Assembly: GCA_021151685.1 (NCBI GenBank)
Contig: JAGKWS010000031.1
Location: 1-36,520, forward strand
Direction of reading: 5' to 3'
DNA length: 36,520 nucleotides
From: Chitinophagaceae bacterium
GTDB taxonomy: Bacteria > Bacteroidota > Bacteroidia > Chitinophagales > Chitinophagaceae
The translations under genes were made by a program, and so were the position numbers. The notes under the pieces were generated by a model. The model did not search any database, was not told the DNA's origin, and worked only from the letters and a program-made list of their open reading frames with translations. Positions 24,296 through 33,330 of this stretch are shown piece by piece. Numbering within the stretch: the stretch's first letter is position 1; each line of letters starts with the position of its first letter.

Positions 24296-25246
24296 ATGCA
24301 TCCCAATCTTTCGATAGTAGTACCACTCTTTAACGAAGAAGAATCGTTGCCCGAGCTTGTGGAGTGGATAGAACGTGTGTGTACCACCAACGGATACCGC
24401 CATGAGGTGATAATGGTAGACGATGGTAGTACCGACCGTAGTTGGGAGGTAGTGTTGCAACTGGCACAGCGTTTCCCGGCAGTGCGTGGTATTCGTTTTC
24501 AGCGCAACTATGGCAAAAGCCCGGCCCTTTATGTAGGCTTCAAAGCGGCAGAGGGTGATGTTGTCATTACCATGGATGCCGACTTGCAGGACAGCCCCGA
24601 TGAAATACCAGAACTATACCGTATGATAATGGAAGACGGTTACGACTTGGTAAGTGGCTGGAAAAAAGTGCGTTACGATAATGCCATTACCAAAAACCTG
24701 CCTTCCAAGCTCTACAACGCGGTAAACAGAAGCCTTACGGGCATCAAGCTGCATGATATGAACTGTGGCCTGAAAGCCTACAAACGTAAGGTGATAAAGA
24801 GCATAGAGGTGTATGGCGAAATGCATCGCTTTATACCGGTGCTGGCACGCAATGCCGGCTTCAGAAAGATTGGCGAAAAAGTAGTGCAGCACCGCGCCCG
24901 CAAATACGGTAGTTCCAAATTTGGCTGGGAGCGTTTTATCAATGGTTTCCTCGACTTGCTCACCATACAGTACACCACCCGTTTTGGCAAAAAACCAATG
25001 CACTTCTTCGGGGTGCTGGGGGCGTTTACCTTCCTTACAGGGTTGCTTTCGGTAACTATGCTGGTAATAGATAAACTGCGTATGGGCCCCGATTTTGGCC
25101 TAACCAACAAACCTGCATTCTATATAGCCCTCACCTCTATGGTGTTGGGTACTTTGTTTTTCCTGTCGGGTTTTCTGGCAGAGCTCATTGTGCGCAACGC
25201 TGCCGACAGAAACCACTACATGATAGAAGAAGATACCGATAAATGA
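24296..25246 (+). CDS. Family 2 glycosyltransferase, polyprenol-phosphate type (DPM1/GtrB/ArnC-like)
   Basis: The 316-residue protein has an N-terminal GT2 domain with LSIVVPLFNEEESLP, the nucleotide-binding VDDGSTD (41-47), RNYGKSPALYVGF and the metal-binding DADLQD (94-99). HDMNCGLKAYKR and RARKYGSSKFG are the acceptor-side motifs of the DPM1/GtrB group. Two transmembrane segments follow (about residues 238-258 and 272-298), as in GtrB and ArnC. Such enzymes move a sugar from a nucleotide donor to undecaprenyl phosphate for export and envelope decoration. I use the ATG at 24296; the in-frame ATG at 24278 overlaps a TATTTTAG -7-like box. The gene is followed by a strong terminator. Confidence 0.92.
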   Translation: MHPNLSIVVPLFNEEESLPELVEWIERVCTTNGYRHEVIMVDDGSTDRSWEVVLQLAQRFPAVRGIRFQRNYGKSPALYVGFKAAEGDVVITMDADLQDSPDEIPELYRMIMEDGYDLVSGWKKVRYDNAITKNLPSKLYNAVNRSLTGIKLHDMNCGLKAYKRKVIKSIEVYGEMHRFIPVLARNAGFRKIGEKVVQHRARKYGSSKFGWERFINGFLDLLTIQYTTRFGKKPMHFFGVLGAFTFLTGLLSVTMLVIDKLRMGPDFGLTNKPAFYIALTSMVLGTLFFLSGFLAELIVRNAADRNHYMIEEDTDK

Positions 25247-25279
25247 TAAAATATTCATAGCCCTATGGGGGCACAATAC

Positions 25280-25322
25280 AAAGGGCAATACCGTGCAGCC
25301 TGCACAGTATTGCCCTTTTTTA
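25280..25322. terminator. Strong intrinsic terminator after the glycosyltransferase gene
   Basis: AAAGGGCAATAC (25280-25291) pairs perfectly with GTATTGCCCTTT (25307-25318), with five further pairs after one mismatch and a three-base loop, then a T-rich tract. It separates two convergent genes and probably serves mainly the plus strand. Confidence 0.87.
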
Positions 25323-25342
25323 TTATGGGTGCATGTCATCAG

Positions 25343-25576
25343 TTAATCGAGCACCTTACATACGGTATAGGTGCTGGCCTTGGTGTTGTTGGGGTAGCCA
25401 TACTGGAAACATTCCGAATCGGCATCGCGTTTGCTCAGTTTGTCCAGTGTAATAGTGGTGTTTGTTACCACCGCACCATTGCTGTACTTTTTGCAGTTGC
25501 AATCGTACGCTTTTTTGCAAGACGGTGTAGATATGGCTGCTGCCAAAACGACGATTGCTGCAATTGTCTTATTCAT
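25343..25576 (-). CDS. Small cysteine-containing lipoprotein
   Basis: A 77-residue protein with a lipoprotein-like signal peptide (MNKTIAAIVVLAAAISTPSC, C20). The mature 57 residues have four more cysteines (C26, C28 and two in the SECF and TVCK segments), enough for two disulfides, and a Thr-rich middle (NGAVVTNTTITLDKLS). Similar tiny lipoproteins are common in Bacteroidota but have no known role, and I recognise no family. The lipobox is weak (TPS before the Cys), so plain secretion is possible. It begins 34 bases after the alaS stop on the same strand and could be transcribed with it. Confidence 0.7.
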   Translation of the reverse strand: MNKTIAAIVVLAAAISTPSCKKAYDCNCKKYSNGAVVTNTTITLDKLSKRDADSECFQYGYPNNTKASTYTVCKVLD

Positions 25577-25610
25577 AAATCAGTTTTTTATGTGTTTCGG
25601 GTATTGGTCA

Positions 25611-28241
25611 TTAGCCCAGTAGTTGGCGCACACGGTCTATAGCGGCACCTATGCCACCCACGTCTTGTCCACCTGCCGTAGCCAGCGATTTTTGTCCACC
25701 ACCGCCCCCTTTTATCAGTGGGGCTATGTGTTCCTTTATTATTTTACCAGCATCAAGGCCGCGTGCAGCAGTCACTTTTTCGTCTACCCCTACGGCTACA
25801 TATGCCTTACCATCTATATTGGCCCCCAGTACTATCACGTGGTCGTTCAGGTGGTTCTTCAGGTCGAGGCATAGCTTTTTCAAGGCATCGGCACTGCTTA
25901 CTGTTACCTGTTGGCCCACAAATGATATCTGGTTAATGATTTCATCTTTTGTAAGCAGCTCGTTGCGCACCCCCACCAGTTGGCGTGCTTCCAGTGCTTC
26001 GGCATGTTTTTCCAGTTGGTTACGCTCTTCCTGCAGTTTTTCTATAGCCTTTACCGGGTCTTTGGCTCCACGTAGCTGGTTATTGATAGCCTCTATCAGC
26101 TCCAGACGGCTATTGATGTATTGCTCGGCAGCATAGCCACATACCGCCTCTATGCGGCGCACACCAGCAGCCGTAGCAGCCTCGCTGGTTATTTTGAACA
26201 AGCCCAACTGGCCGGTAGACCCTACGTGGGTACCGCCACACAACTCTACCGAGTAGGCAGGGTCCATAATCACCACACGTACGGTGCTGCCATACTTCTC
26301 GCTAAAGAGGGCCATGGCACCCAGCGCATCGGCTTCGGCCTTGGTCATTTCCTTTATTACTACTGGTATGTTCTCGCGTATTTTGGCATTTACTATGGTT
26401 TCTATACGGCGCACTTCTTCGTCGGTTACCTTGGCAAAGTGCGAGAAGTCGAAACGCAGGTATTCGTCATTTACCAAAGAGCCTTTTTGGGCTACGTGTG
26501 TACCCAATACGCTACGCAGGGCCGCATGCAGCAGGTGTGTAGCACTGTGGTGTACGGCAGTAGCCATGCGGCGGCTGGTATCTATGCGGGCATGTAGCGG
26601 TGCTTCGGGGTTCTCTGGCAGTGCCTGCGTAAAGTGGATGATCATACCATCCTCTTTTTTGGTGTCGGTTACCGCAATAGTTTCATTGGGGAACTCCAGC
26701 ACACCCGTATCGCCCACCTGTCCACCACTTTCGGCATAAAAAGGGGTAGTATCCAGCACTATCTGGCACATTTCCTTGCCCTTGGCGGTTACCTTGCGGT
26801 ACTTGGTAATAGCGGCAGCACATTCGGTATGGTTGTACCCTACAAATGCCGAGGCTGGTCCTTCGCGCAGTATCACCCAATCGCCCGTATCCAGGGCGGT
26901 AGCCGCACGGCTGCGGGTCTTTTGCTGTTCCATCTCGGCTTTGAAGGCGGGTTCATCAACACTCAGTCCCTGCTCGCTGCCTATCAGGCGCGTCAGGTCT
27001 ATGGGGAAGCCGTAGGTGTCGTACAGTTCAAAGGCGGCTTTACCATTTATTTCTGTAGTGTTGGCATTGCGTGTGTCGGTTATGATGTCGTCTATCTTGC
27101 GCAAGCCTTTTTCCAAAGTTCTCAGGAATGCTTCTTCTTCTTCCTTTACCACACGGCATACAAGGTCTTCCTGACGGTGCAATTCAGGAAATACATCGCG
27201 GAACTGCTGTGCCAGTGTAGGCATCAGTTGGTGCAGCAATGGCTTTTTGTAGCCCAGATAGGTGTAGTAGTAACGCACTGCGCGGCGTAATATGCGGCGT
27301 ATTACATAGCCTGCACCTGTGTTGGAGGGCAGTTGCCCATCGGCAATGGTGAAGCCTATGGCGCGTATATGGTCGGCCAGTACACGGAAGGCAATATCGG
27401 GGCGGCTGTCCGAGTAGCCGTAGGTATTGCCGGTAAGCTGCTCTATTACGGCTATGGTGCCGGTAAATACATCGGTATCGTAGTTGCTCTGCTTGCCTTG
27501 CAGCACACGTACCAAACGCTCGAAGCCCATGCCGGTGTCTACATGGCGTGCCGGTAGCGGTGCCAGTGTGCGGTCTTTCAACCGGTTGAACTGCATGAAA
27601 ACGTTATTCCATATTTCTATCACCTGCGGGTGGTCGGCATTCACCAGCTCGCGGCCGGGGCGGGCGGCTTTTTCCTCGGCAGTGCGGCAGTCTACGTGTA
27701 CTTCGGTACAGGGGCCACAGGGGCCGGTATCGCCCATCTCCCAAAAGTTGTCTTTTTTGCTACCCAGCAATATGCGGTCTTCGGCTATGTGTTTTTTCCA
27801 AAAGTCATATGCCTCCTGATCCATAGGCAGGTTTTCTGCCTCGTCGCCACCAAATACCGTTACATACAGTTTGTCTTTGTCTATGCCATACACATCTGTC
27901 AGCAGCTCCCAGCACCATGCAATGGCCTCTTCTTTAAAGTAGTCGCCAAAACTCCAGTTGCCCAGCATCTCGAACATGGTATGGTGGTAGGTATCTACGC
28001 CCACCTCTTCCAGATCGTTGTGTTTACCACTCACGCGCAAACATTTTTGGGTATCGGCTATACGTGCATTGTCTGGAGTGCGGTTGCCCAGAAAGTAGTC
28101 TTTGAACTGGTTCATACCCGCGTTGGTGAACAACAGAGTAGGGTCATTTTTCACAACTATGGGGGCAGATGGCACTATCTCGTGGCCCTTGCTGCGGAAG
28201 AAGTCTAAGAACTGGCGGCGTATCTCGGTAGCGGTAAGCAT
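25611..28241 (-). CDS. alaS: Alanyl-tRNA synthetase
   Basis: The 876-residue protein is a full-length AlaRS. The class II core begins with TATEIRRQFLDFFRSKGHEIVPSAPIV and FTNAGMNQFKDYFLG, followed by RISGKHNDLEEVG-like and GNWSFGDYFKE sequences and HVDTGMGFERLVRVLQG. The editing domain has the zinc-binding HHSATHLLH and CGGTHV, which remove mischarged Ser or Gly. The C-Ala domain ends with KGGGGGQKSLATAGGQ. It loads alanine on its tRNA in the cytoplasm. The promoter box lies at 28273-28280, giving a leader of about 30 bases, with no T-box or other leader structure visible. Confidence 0.98.
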   Translation of the reverse strand: MLTATEIRRQFLDFFRSKGHEIVPSAPIVVKNDPTLLFTNAGMNQFKDYFLGNRTPDNARIADTQKCLRVSGKHNDLEEVGVDTYHHTMFEMLGNWSFGDYFKEEAIAWCWELLTDVYGIDKDKLYVTVFGGDEAENLPMDQEAYDFWKKHIAEDRILLGSKKDNFWEMGDTGPCGPCTEVHVDCRTAEEKAARPGRELVNADHPQVIEIWNNVFMQFNRLKDRTLAPLPARHVDTGMGFERLVRVLQGKQSNYDTDVFTGTIAVIEQLTGNTYGYSDSRPDIAFRVLADHIRAIGFTIADGQLPSNTGAGYVIRRILRRAVRYYYTYLGYKKPLLHQLMPTLAQQFRDVFPELHRQEDLVCRVVKEEEEAFLRTLEKGLRKIDDIITDTRNANTTEINGKAAFELYDTYGFPIDLTRLIGSEQGLSVDEPAFKAEMEQQKTRSRAATALDTGDWVILREGPASAFVGYNHTECAAAITKYRKVTAKGKEMCQIVLDTTPFYAESGGQVGDTGVLEFPNETIAVTDTKKEDGMIIHFTQALPENPEAPLHARIDTSRRMATAVHHSATHLLHAALRSVLGTHVAQKGSLVNDEYLRFDFSHFAKVTDEEVRRIETIVNAKIRENIPVVIKEMTKAEADALGAMALFSEKYGSTVRVVIMDPAYSVELCGGTHVGSTGQLGLFKITSEAATAAGVRRIEAVCGYAAEQYINSRLELIEAINNQLRGAKDPVKAIEKLQEERNQLEKHAEALEARQLVGVRNELLTKDEIINQISFVGQQVTVSSADALKKLCLDLKNHLNDHVIVLGANIDGKAYVAVGVDEKVTAARGLDAGKIIKEHIAPLIKGGGGGQKSLATAGGQDVGGIGAAIDRVRQLLG

Positions 28242-28272
28242 TATTCTATTGATATATAATTGAAACTGTGTG

Positions 28273-28280
28273 CAAATCTA
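28273..28280 (-). promoter_or_regulatory. -7 promoter box of alaS
   Basis: Minus-strand TAGATTTG, a perfect TAnnTTTG match, 31 bases before the alaS ATG. Confidence 0.62.
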
Positions 28281-28374
28281 ATAGAAATTGGTAGTATGTA
28301 GTGGTTGTGTGGGTGCGCTACATGCCGAAAAAGCCACCGATATTTGCCATGGCAAAGGAGTGTAACCACATCTT

Positions 28375-28770
28375 ATGGATTTTTCTTCAGAAATATGGTT
28401 CCGCACATCGCGCAGCGGTGGCAAGGGCGGGCAAAATGTAAATAAGGTAGAGACGGCCGTAGAAGCACTGTGGATGCCAGCAGCATCGCGCTTTTTTACC
28501 GATGAGGAAAAAGCCCGCATTGCCGAAAAACTGGCCGCCCGAATGAATGAAGAAGGGGTACTGGTAGTGAAGTGTACCGAGGCTCGTACCCAATTGGAGA
28601 ACAAGGAAAAAGCCGTTGCCAAAATGCACACCATAGTGGCACGTAGTTTGGTAGTACCCAAAAAGCGAAAGCCTACCATCATACCCCGTGCAGTGAAAGA
28701 GAAACGGCTGAATGATAAAAAGGTAGCATCGCAAAAGAAAGAAATGCGGCGCAAACCAACGGGGGAGTAG
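28375..28770 (+). CDS. arfB: Alternative ribosome rescue factor ArfB (GGQ peptidyl-tRNA hydrolase)
   Basis: The 131-residue protein has the release-factor GGQ motif (18-20) in TSRSGGKGGQNVNKVET, and a C-terminal basic tail (KEKRLNDKKVASQKKEMRRK) that in ArfB/YaeJ enters the empty mRNA channel of stalled ribosomes. It lacks the codon-recognition domains of RF1 and RF2, and its length is that of ArfB. It hydrolyses peptidyl-tRNA on non-stop ribosomes. The ATG at 28375 places the GGQ motif at the usual distance. It is divergent from alaS, another translation gene, across about 130 bases. Confidence 0.93.
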   Translation: MDFSSEIWFRTSRSGGKGGQNVNKVETAVEALWMPAASRFFTDEEKARIAEKLAARMNEEGVLVVKCTEARTQLENKEKAVAKMHTIVARSLVVPKKRKPTIIPRAVKEKRLNDKKVASQKKEMRRKPTGE

Positions 28771-28822
28771 GGTAAGCAGATAAGTGTTTCCTTAAAATGT
28801 GATTTTTTGTCAACTGTTTGCC

Positions 28823-28830
28823 TATATTTG
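28823..28830 (+). promoter_or_regulatory. -7 box upstream of the 210-residue exported protein gene
   Basis: TATATTTG, a perfect TAnnTTTG match, 29 bases before the ATG at 28860. Confidence 0.62.
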
Positions 28831-28859
28831 CACACCAAATACTATAACTTAACACCATC

Positions 28860-29492
28860 ATGAAAAAACTATACTCGGTACTGATTCTATTACTGCTTGC
28901 CACGGCCGCCAATGCCCAGTTCCGTATGTGGGAGCGTTTTTATACATCACGCCATCCCAGAACGGGCATTACCATTGCCAACCCGTTGGGGTCTATGACC
29001 AAATCGGGGGGAGGTGTAGAACATCGTTTAGGGAATTTCTCTTACATGGCGGGCTACTATACTTACAGAGGAGCCTATCCCGGCCTGATGACTGACCTTG
29101 ATCTTCGTTTTTACAAACGAAAGTGTTGGAAACACCGTACCAAGCCATGGATGTATCAGGATTTCTACTATTTCCGCTCCTTTGTTGGTATTGCCGGTTT
29201 CAATAGCGATAAGCTCACCTTTATGGGCTACGACAAGGGCGATTATTGGTACGAAAAAGGCTATGTAGGTAGTGCCGCAGGTTGGGGGCGCAGATACAGT
29301 ACCGTCTTTAACCACGGTAGCGACCTAAGCCGGAAGATTGGCGTATTTGGAGCCATAAAAGTAGGTGGCCGGTATACATCGTTTGCGCTGGACCCCATAG
29401 AACCCGAGGCACGACAGTATTATCGTTTGTTCTACACTACCGGGCCGGGCTCTATACTGGAGGTGAATATGAGTGTAGGCATAGAATACTAA
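28860..29492 (+). CDS. Exported, probably outer-membrane beta-barrel protein of unknown function
   Basis: A 210-residue protein with a clear signal peptide (MKKLYSVLILLLLATAANAQ, cleaved at residue 19 or 20). The mature part is rich in Tyr, Phe, Trp and Gly with alternating polar and aromatic residues, such as GNFSYMAGYYTYRGAYPG, WMYQDFYYFRSFVGIAG and a closing EVNMSVGIEY strand, which fits a small eight-stranded outer membrane barrel. No family signature or catalytic motif is recognised. It has its own promoter and is followed by an 11-base-pair hairpin. Codon use looks like that of its neighbours. Confidence 0.75.
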   Translation: MKKLYSVLILLLLATAANAQFRMWERFYTSRHPRTGITIANPLGSMTKSGGGVEHRLGNFSYMAGYYTYRGAYPGLMTDLDLRFYKRKCWKHRTKPWMYQDFYYFRSFVGIAGFNSDKLTFMGYDKGDYWYEKGYVGSAAGWGRRYSTVFNHGSDLSRKIGVFGAIKVGGRYTSFALDPIEPEARQYYRLFYTTGPGSILEVNMSVGIEY

Positions 29493-29533
29493 GAGCCTCT
29501 TCAGAGTTCGGTTAAATTATAGTCATTCTTTGG

Positions 29534-29566
29534 AACGCCATACATATTGTACATGTGTATGGCGTT
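29534..29566. terminator. Perfect hairpin without a T tract after the exported protein gene
   Basis: AACGCCATACA (29534-29544) pairs with TGTATGGCGTT (29556-29566), 11 base pairs with an 11-base loop, 41 bases after the stop. No T run follows, so it may act as a 3' stability element or a non-classical terminator. Confidence 0.5.
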
Positions 29567-29639
29567 CGCCGTTGTGGCCGTTGCTACCGTGGTGGCAGGC
29601 TTATTTTTTCAGTAGCTATCTTCTTATCTTCACAATCTT

Positions 29640-32600
29640 ATGAATACCAAAACAACTATTAACGAAGCCCTCTTTTTGGAGCGTTATGAAAAACTGAACC
29701 AACGGCAAAAGGAGGCTGTAGATACCATATATGGAGCCGTGATGGTGATAGCCGGGCCCGGTACCGGCAAAACCGAGGTGCTGGCCATGCGCATAGCACA
29801 GTTGCTACGCAGCGATGCACAGGTGCAACCACAAGAGATACTGTGCCTAACCTATACCGAGGAGGCTACCAGCTCTATGCGCCGCCGCCTTACGCAAATA
29901 ATGGGTGCGGCTGCACACAAGGTAAACATCCACACTTTTCATGGGTTTTGCAATACCGTGATACAGAACAACAGCGAATACTTCAGCAAGCGCGAGATGC
30001 AACCCATAACCGATTTGGAGCGGGCCGACATGTTGCACAAGTTGCTGGATGAGTTGCCGCCCGGGCATTTGCTGCGCCGCCTCAGTGGCGACCTGTATTA
30101 TGATACCGGTAGGCTGACGCGCCTGTTCGACCTGATGAAGAAAGAACACCTGACACCCGAATACATCAGTACCGCAATAGATACCTACATAGAAAGCCTG
30201 CCCGAACGCGAAGACTACATTTATAAGCGTGCAACAAAAGATGCCAAAAAAGGCGACCTGAGGCAAAGCAAGTATGACGAAGAGGTACGTAAGGTGCAGC
30301 TTACCAAGGCCGCTGCCTTGCTGTTTCCTGTGTATAGCGATATGATGCGTGCCGCAGGCCGCTACGACTTTACCGATATGATACTGTGGGTGCTGGATGC
30401 TTTTGCAAAACATCATTGGTTGTTGCAAAGCTATCAGGAGCGGTACCAGTTTATTCTTGTAGATGAGTTTCAGGACACCAATGGGGCACAAAACGAAATA
30501 CTGAAGCAGCTATCTGCCTACTGGGACAACCCCAACGTGTTTGTGGTGGGCGACGACGACCAGAGTATTTACGAGTTTCAGGGTGCCCGTATTCGCAATA
30601 TCATAGAGTTTTACGAGCGGCACCGCAGCGATATAAAGGTGATAGTACTGCCCGAAAACTACCGGTCGTCTCAGCAGGTCATAGATAAGGCAATGGCTAC
30701 TATTGGCAACAATGTGCAGCGGCTCATCAATCAGTTGAATGACCTGCAACTGAATAAAAACATAGTTGCGGCCAACGAGCGTTTCCGTAACGACCCTACC
30801 CCCGTGAAGCCTGTATTGCGCGAGTATAACAACCTGATACAGGAAGAGGCCGACATAGTGGCACAAATAGAACAACTGGCACTAAAGGGTGTGGCACTGA
30901 AAGAAGTAGCCGTACTGTATAGCCAGCACAAACAGGCCGATAATATAATGGCCCTGTTAGAGCGCAAGGGTATACCCTACAATGTGAAAAGGAAAGAAGA
31001 TGTACTGATACAGCCACTAACCCAACAAATACTGAACATACTGCGGTACCTGAATGCAGAACGACAAAAGAAGTTTTCGGGCGAGGATTTTCTGTTCGAG
31101 CTCATGCATGCACCATGGTTTGGGTTAGACCCCAACGACATTGCGGTACTGGCACTGCACATGCAGGGCAAGAAAGAGAACGGCCCCGTGCGCTGGCGGC
31201 TACTATTATCCAACCCGCTACTCATAGAGTCTTTGAGTCTGAAAACTGCCAAGGCCATGCACCGGCTTGGGCGTAACCTTGATGAGTGGGAGAAGCAACA
31301 GCATGGCTTGCCACTGCCCCTGTTTATAGAGAAGGTGGTTTATGAAAGCGGCATTGTGGCCCATATCCTTCAAACGGCCGACCATATATGGGCCTTGCAG
31401 GCACTTACTACTTTCTTCAACTTTGTAAAAGACAACCATGCGCGCAACGAGCGTATAGGCATTGGCGGGCTACTGGAAATAACCGACCGTATGCAGCGCG
31501 AAAAAATAAAGCTGGAGCTGGAACGGGTGATACAGAGCGAGAATGGGGTGTTTTTCTATACCGCCCACTCCAGCAAGGGCAACGAATTCGAGTATGTATA
31601 CCTTATAGGTTGCACATCGTCTTTTTGGGAAAAGAAAAGTGGTGGTAGTGCCGGGTATAAAATGCCCGATACCGTTACCGATACAGAAGAAGACACCGAC
31701 AAAACGTACAAAATTGAGGTGGCACGCCGCTTGTTTTATGTGGCCCTTACCCGTGCCAAAAAACACCTGCATGTATCTTATGCCCTTGCCGATAATGCGG
31801 GCAAGGTGCTGGAACCCTCTATATTTATAGAAGAGATAAGCACGCCCCAAGAGCGCGAACACTACAAAGTGCCGCAAGAAATACTGCTGAAACACATGGA
31901 GTGGGCACTGCAACCAGTACCCGAGGTGCGCATACGCATAGCCAATGCCGAGTGGATAGAGCGTATGCTGCAACAGTTTTCTATGAGTGCTACACAGTTG
32001 TCCAAGTTCTTGCGCTGCCCGTTAGAGTTCTACTACGAAACCATACTGCGGGTACCTATGCAAAAACGCGATGCATTGGCGTTTGGCTCGGCAGTACACT
32101 ATGCATTAGAGCGCATGTTCAAAGAAATGCAGCGGGCCAATGGCATTTTCCCTACCAAAGAAGAAGTACAGGGGGTATTTGCAACAGAGCTGAAGCGCGA
32201 GGGGGGCGGTATGTCGACAGTAGTATACGAACGGCGTATGGAGCAGGGATTGCAGCTATTGGCCGACTATTATGACCACTACATAGGCTCGTTATACAAA
32301 GAGGCCGAAATAGAACTAAAAGTACCACGCTACTATTTGGATGGGGTGCCAGTAACGGGAAAGATAGACAAGATAGAGCTGCACCCCGATGGCAATATAG
32401 TAGTAGACTACAAGACGGGCGACCCCGGAGACGGAAAGGAAACCAACAAAAACCTGAAACCACCCAGTGAAGACAACCCGCTGGGGGGCGACTACTGGCG
32501 GCAGATGGTATTTTACAAACTACTGCTGGAGAACCACGAGGACAGAAGCCGTACCGTAAAAACCGGTGTCTTCGACTATGTGCAAAAGAGCAAGGCAGGT

Positions 32601-32801
32601 GAATACAAGCAGTTTGTAGTGCCCATGTTCAAACAAGATGAAGACATTGTACGGCAACAATTGAAAGATGCCTATACCCGTATCATGAACCATGAGTTTG
32701 ACAAGGGGTGTGGCGAGGAGAAGTGTAACTGGTGCAATTTTGCTAAACGCTACCAACTGATAGTGCGCGAAAACGAGCCGGAAATGGATGAGGAAGTATG
32801 A
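29640..32801 (+). CDS. UvrD/PcrA-type helicase fused to an Fe-S PD-(D/E)XK nuclease (AddB/Cas4-like)
   Basis: The 1053-residue protein has the superfamily 1 helicase set: Q-motif LNQRQKEAV, Walker A GPGTGKT (39-45), Walker B LVDEFQDT (D275, E276), motif III VVGDDDQSIYEFQGA, YRSSQQV and motif VI VALTRAKKHL. The C-terminal RecB-like nuclease has D910 in GKIDKIE and D923-Y-K925 in VVDYKTG. Four cysteines in the AddB/Cas4 arrangement, C793 (LRCPLEF) and C1024, C1029, C1032 at the end, should hold a 4Fe-4S cluster. Such fusions process double-strand breaks or repair intermediates, similar to AddAB and AdnAB; no second subunit gene is adjacent. It could act alone or with a partner elsewhere. A defence role is possible but nothing nearby supports it. 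Confidence 0.93.
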   Translation: MNTKTTINEALFLERYEKLNQRQKEAVDTIYGAVMVIAGPGTGKTEVLAMRIAQLLRSDAQVQPQEILCLTYTEEATSSMRRRLTQIMGAAAHKVNIHTFHGFCNTVIQNNSEYFSKREMQPITDLERADMLHKLLDELPPGHLLRRLSGDLYYDTGRLTRLFDLMKKEHLTPEYISTAIDTYIESLPEREDYIYKRATKDAKKGDLRQSKYDEEVRKVQLTKAAALLFPVYSDMMRAAGRYDFTDMILWVLDAFAKHHWLLQSYQERYQFILVDEFQDTNGAQNEILKQLSAYWDNPNVFVVGDDDQSIYEFQGARIRNIIEFYERHRSDIKVIVLPENYRSSQQVIDKAMATIGNNVQRLINQLNDLQLNKNIVAANERFRNDPTPVKPVLREYNNLIQEEADIVAQIEQLALKGVALKEVAVLYSQHKQADNIMALLERKGIPYNVKRKEDVLIQPLTQQILNILRYLNAERQKKFSGEDFLFELMHAPWFGLDPNDIAVLALHMQGKKENGPVRWRLLLSNPLLIESLSLKTAKAMHRLGRNLDEWEKQQHGLPLPLFIEKVVYESGIVAHILQTADHIWALQALTTFFNFVKDNHARNERIGIGGLLEITDRMQREKIKLELERVIQSENGVFFYTAHSSKGNEFEYVYLIGCTSSFWEKKSGGSAGYKMPDTVTDTEEDTDKTYKIEVARRLFYVALTRAKKHLHVSYALADNAGKVLEPSIFIEEISTPQEREHYKVPQEILLKHMEWALQPVPEVRIRIANAEWIERMLQQFSMSATQLSKFLRCPLEFYYETILRVPMQKRDALAFGSAVHYALERMFKEMQRANGIFPTKEEVQGVFATELKREGGGMSTVVYERRMEQGLQLLADYYDHYIGSLYKEAEIELKVPRYYLDGVPVTGKIDKIELHPDGNIVVDYKTGDPGDGKETNKNLKPPSEDNPLGGDYWRQMVFYKLLLENHEDRSRTVKTGVFDYVQKSKAGEYKQFVVPMFKQDEDIVRQQLKDAYTRIMNHEFDKGCGEEKCNWCNFAKRYQLIVRENEPEMDEEV

Positions 32802-32806
32802 TATGT

Positions 32807-32840
32807 AGCGATGGTGGTAACACAGGTTGCCACCATCGCT
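32807..32840. terminator. Perfect hairpin without a T tract after the helicase gene
   Basis: AGCGATGGTGG (32807-32817) pairs with CCACCATCGCT (32830-32840), 11 base pairs with a 12-base loop, starting six bases after the helicase stop. GTTTC follows rather than a T run. It resembles the hairpin at 29534-29566 in design. Confidence 0.55.
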
Positions 32841-32905
32841 GTTTCAGTACATTATTACCCCCGCATAATATGGGGGATGAAAAGGGGGGATTTTGCTTTA
32901 TTAAT

Positions 32906-33142
32906 TTATTGTTGTGCCTCTATTGCATCGCTCACGGCCAGTACCAGCTCATAGGGCACTTGTGGGGCCATGCTGCCGGGGGCAATGTCGTACCGCCCAA
33001 GCTGAGACCACGCCATATAGAAGCGTGGAAAACCATTGATATTCACTTCGTAATGCATGCCGTTGCGGCGCAATTGTGGCAATACTACAGCCAGTAAAGA
33101 CTGTTTGTTGTAAACGATTTGTGCAGAGAAGCTTGCAGGCAT
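32906..33142 (-). CDS. Small protein of unknown function (78 residues)
   Basis: A 78-residue soluble-looking protein: a start MPASFSAQIVYNKQSLLAVV, then LPQLRRNGMHYEVNINGFPRFYMAWSQLGRYDI and a C-terminal VPYELVLAVSDAIEAQQ helix. I recognise no family. The start at 33142 is chosen because a perfect -7 box ends five bases upstream; a longer in-frame start at 33223 would lie behind that promoter. Composition and codon use look like those of the neighbouring genes, and its frame is open to a clear stop, so it is probably real. It is convergent with the helicase gene and divergent from the XRE regulator. Confidence 0.6.
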   Translation of the reverse strand: MPASFSAQIVYNKQSLLAVVLPQLRRNGMHYEVNINGFPRFYMAWSQLGRYDIAPGSMAPQVPYELVLAVSDAIEAQQ

Positions 33143-33146
33143 GGGG

Positions 33147-33154
33147 CAAAAGTA
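33147..33154 (-). promoter_or_regulatory. -7 box suggesting a leaderless transcript for the 78-residue protein
   Basis: Minus-strand TACTTTTG, a perfect TAnnTTTG match, with four bases between it and the ATG at 33142. Same geometry as the UbiA-like gene. Confidence 0.55.
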
Positions 33155-33330
33155 TATTACAAAACCCGCAACCAGCGGGCAATTGCAACACTTATTCAAA
33201 ATTAATATTGATAGGCATTCCAACTTTTGGCATGATTTTTACGTCTTTATTATCGAATGGCTTTCCGATAAGATTGCCATAAGTAAAAACCTAATAAACT
33301 TTTTTTTCAAAAAAATTAAAACGTACGATT

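Noticed and set aside
26121..28208. Plus-strand frames opposite alaS (for example 26634-27290)
   Set aside because: Shadow frames of alaS; no motifs.
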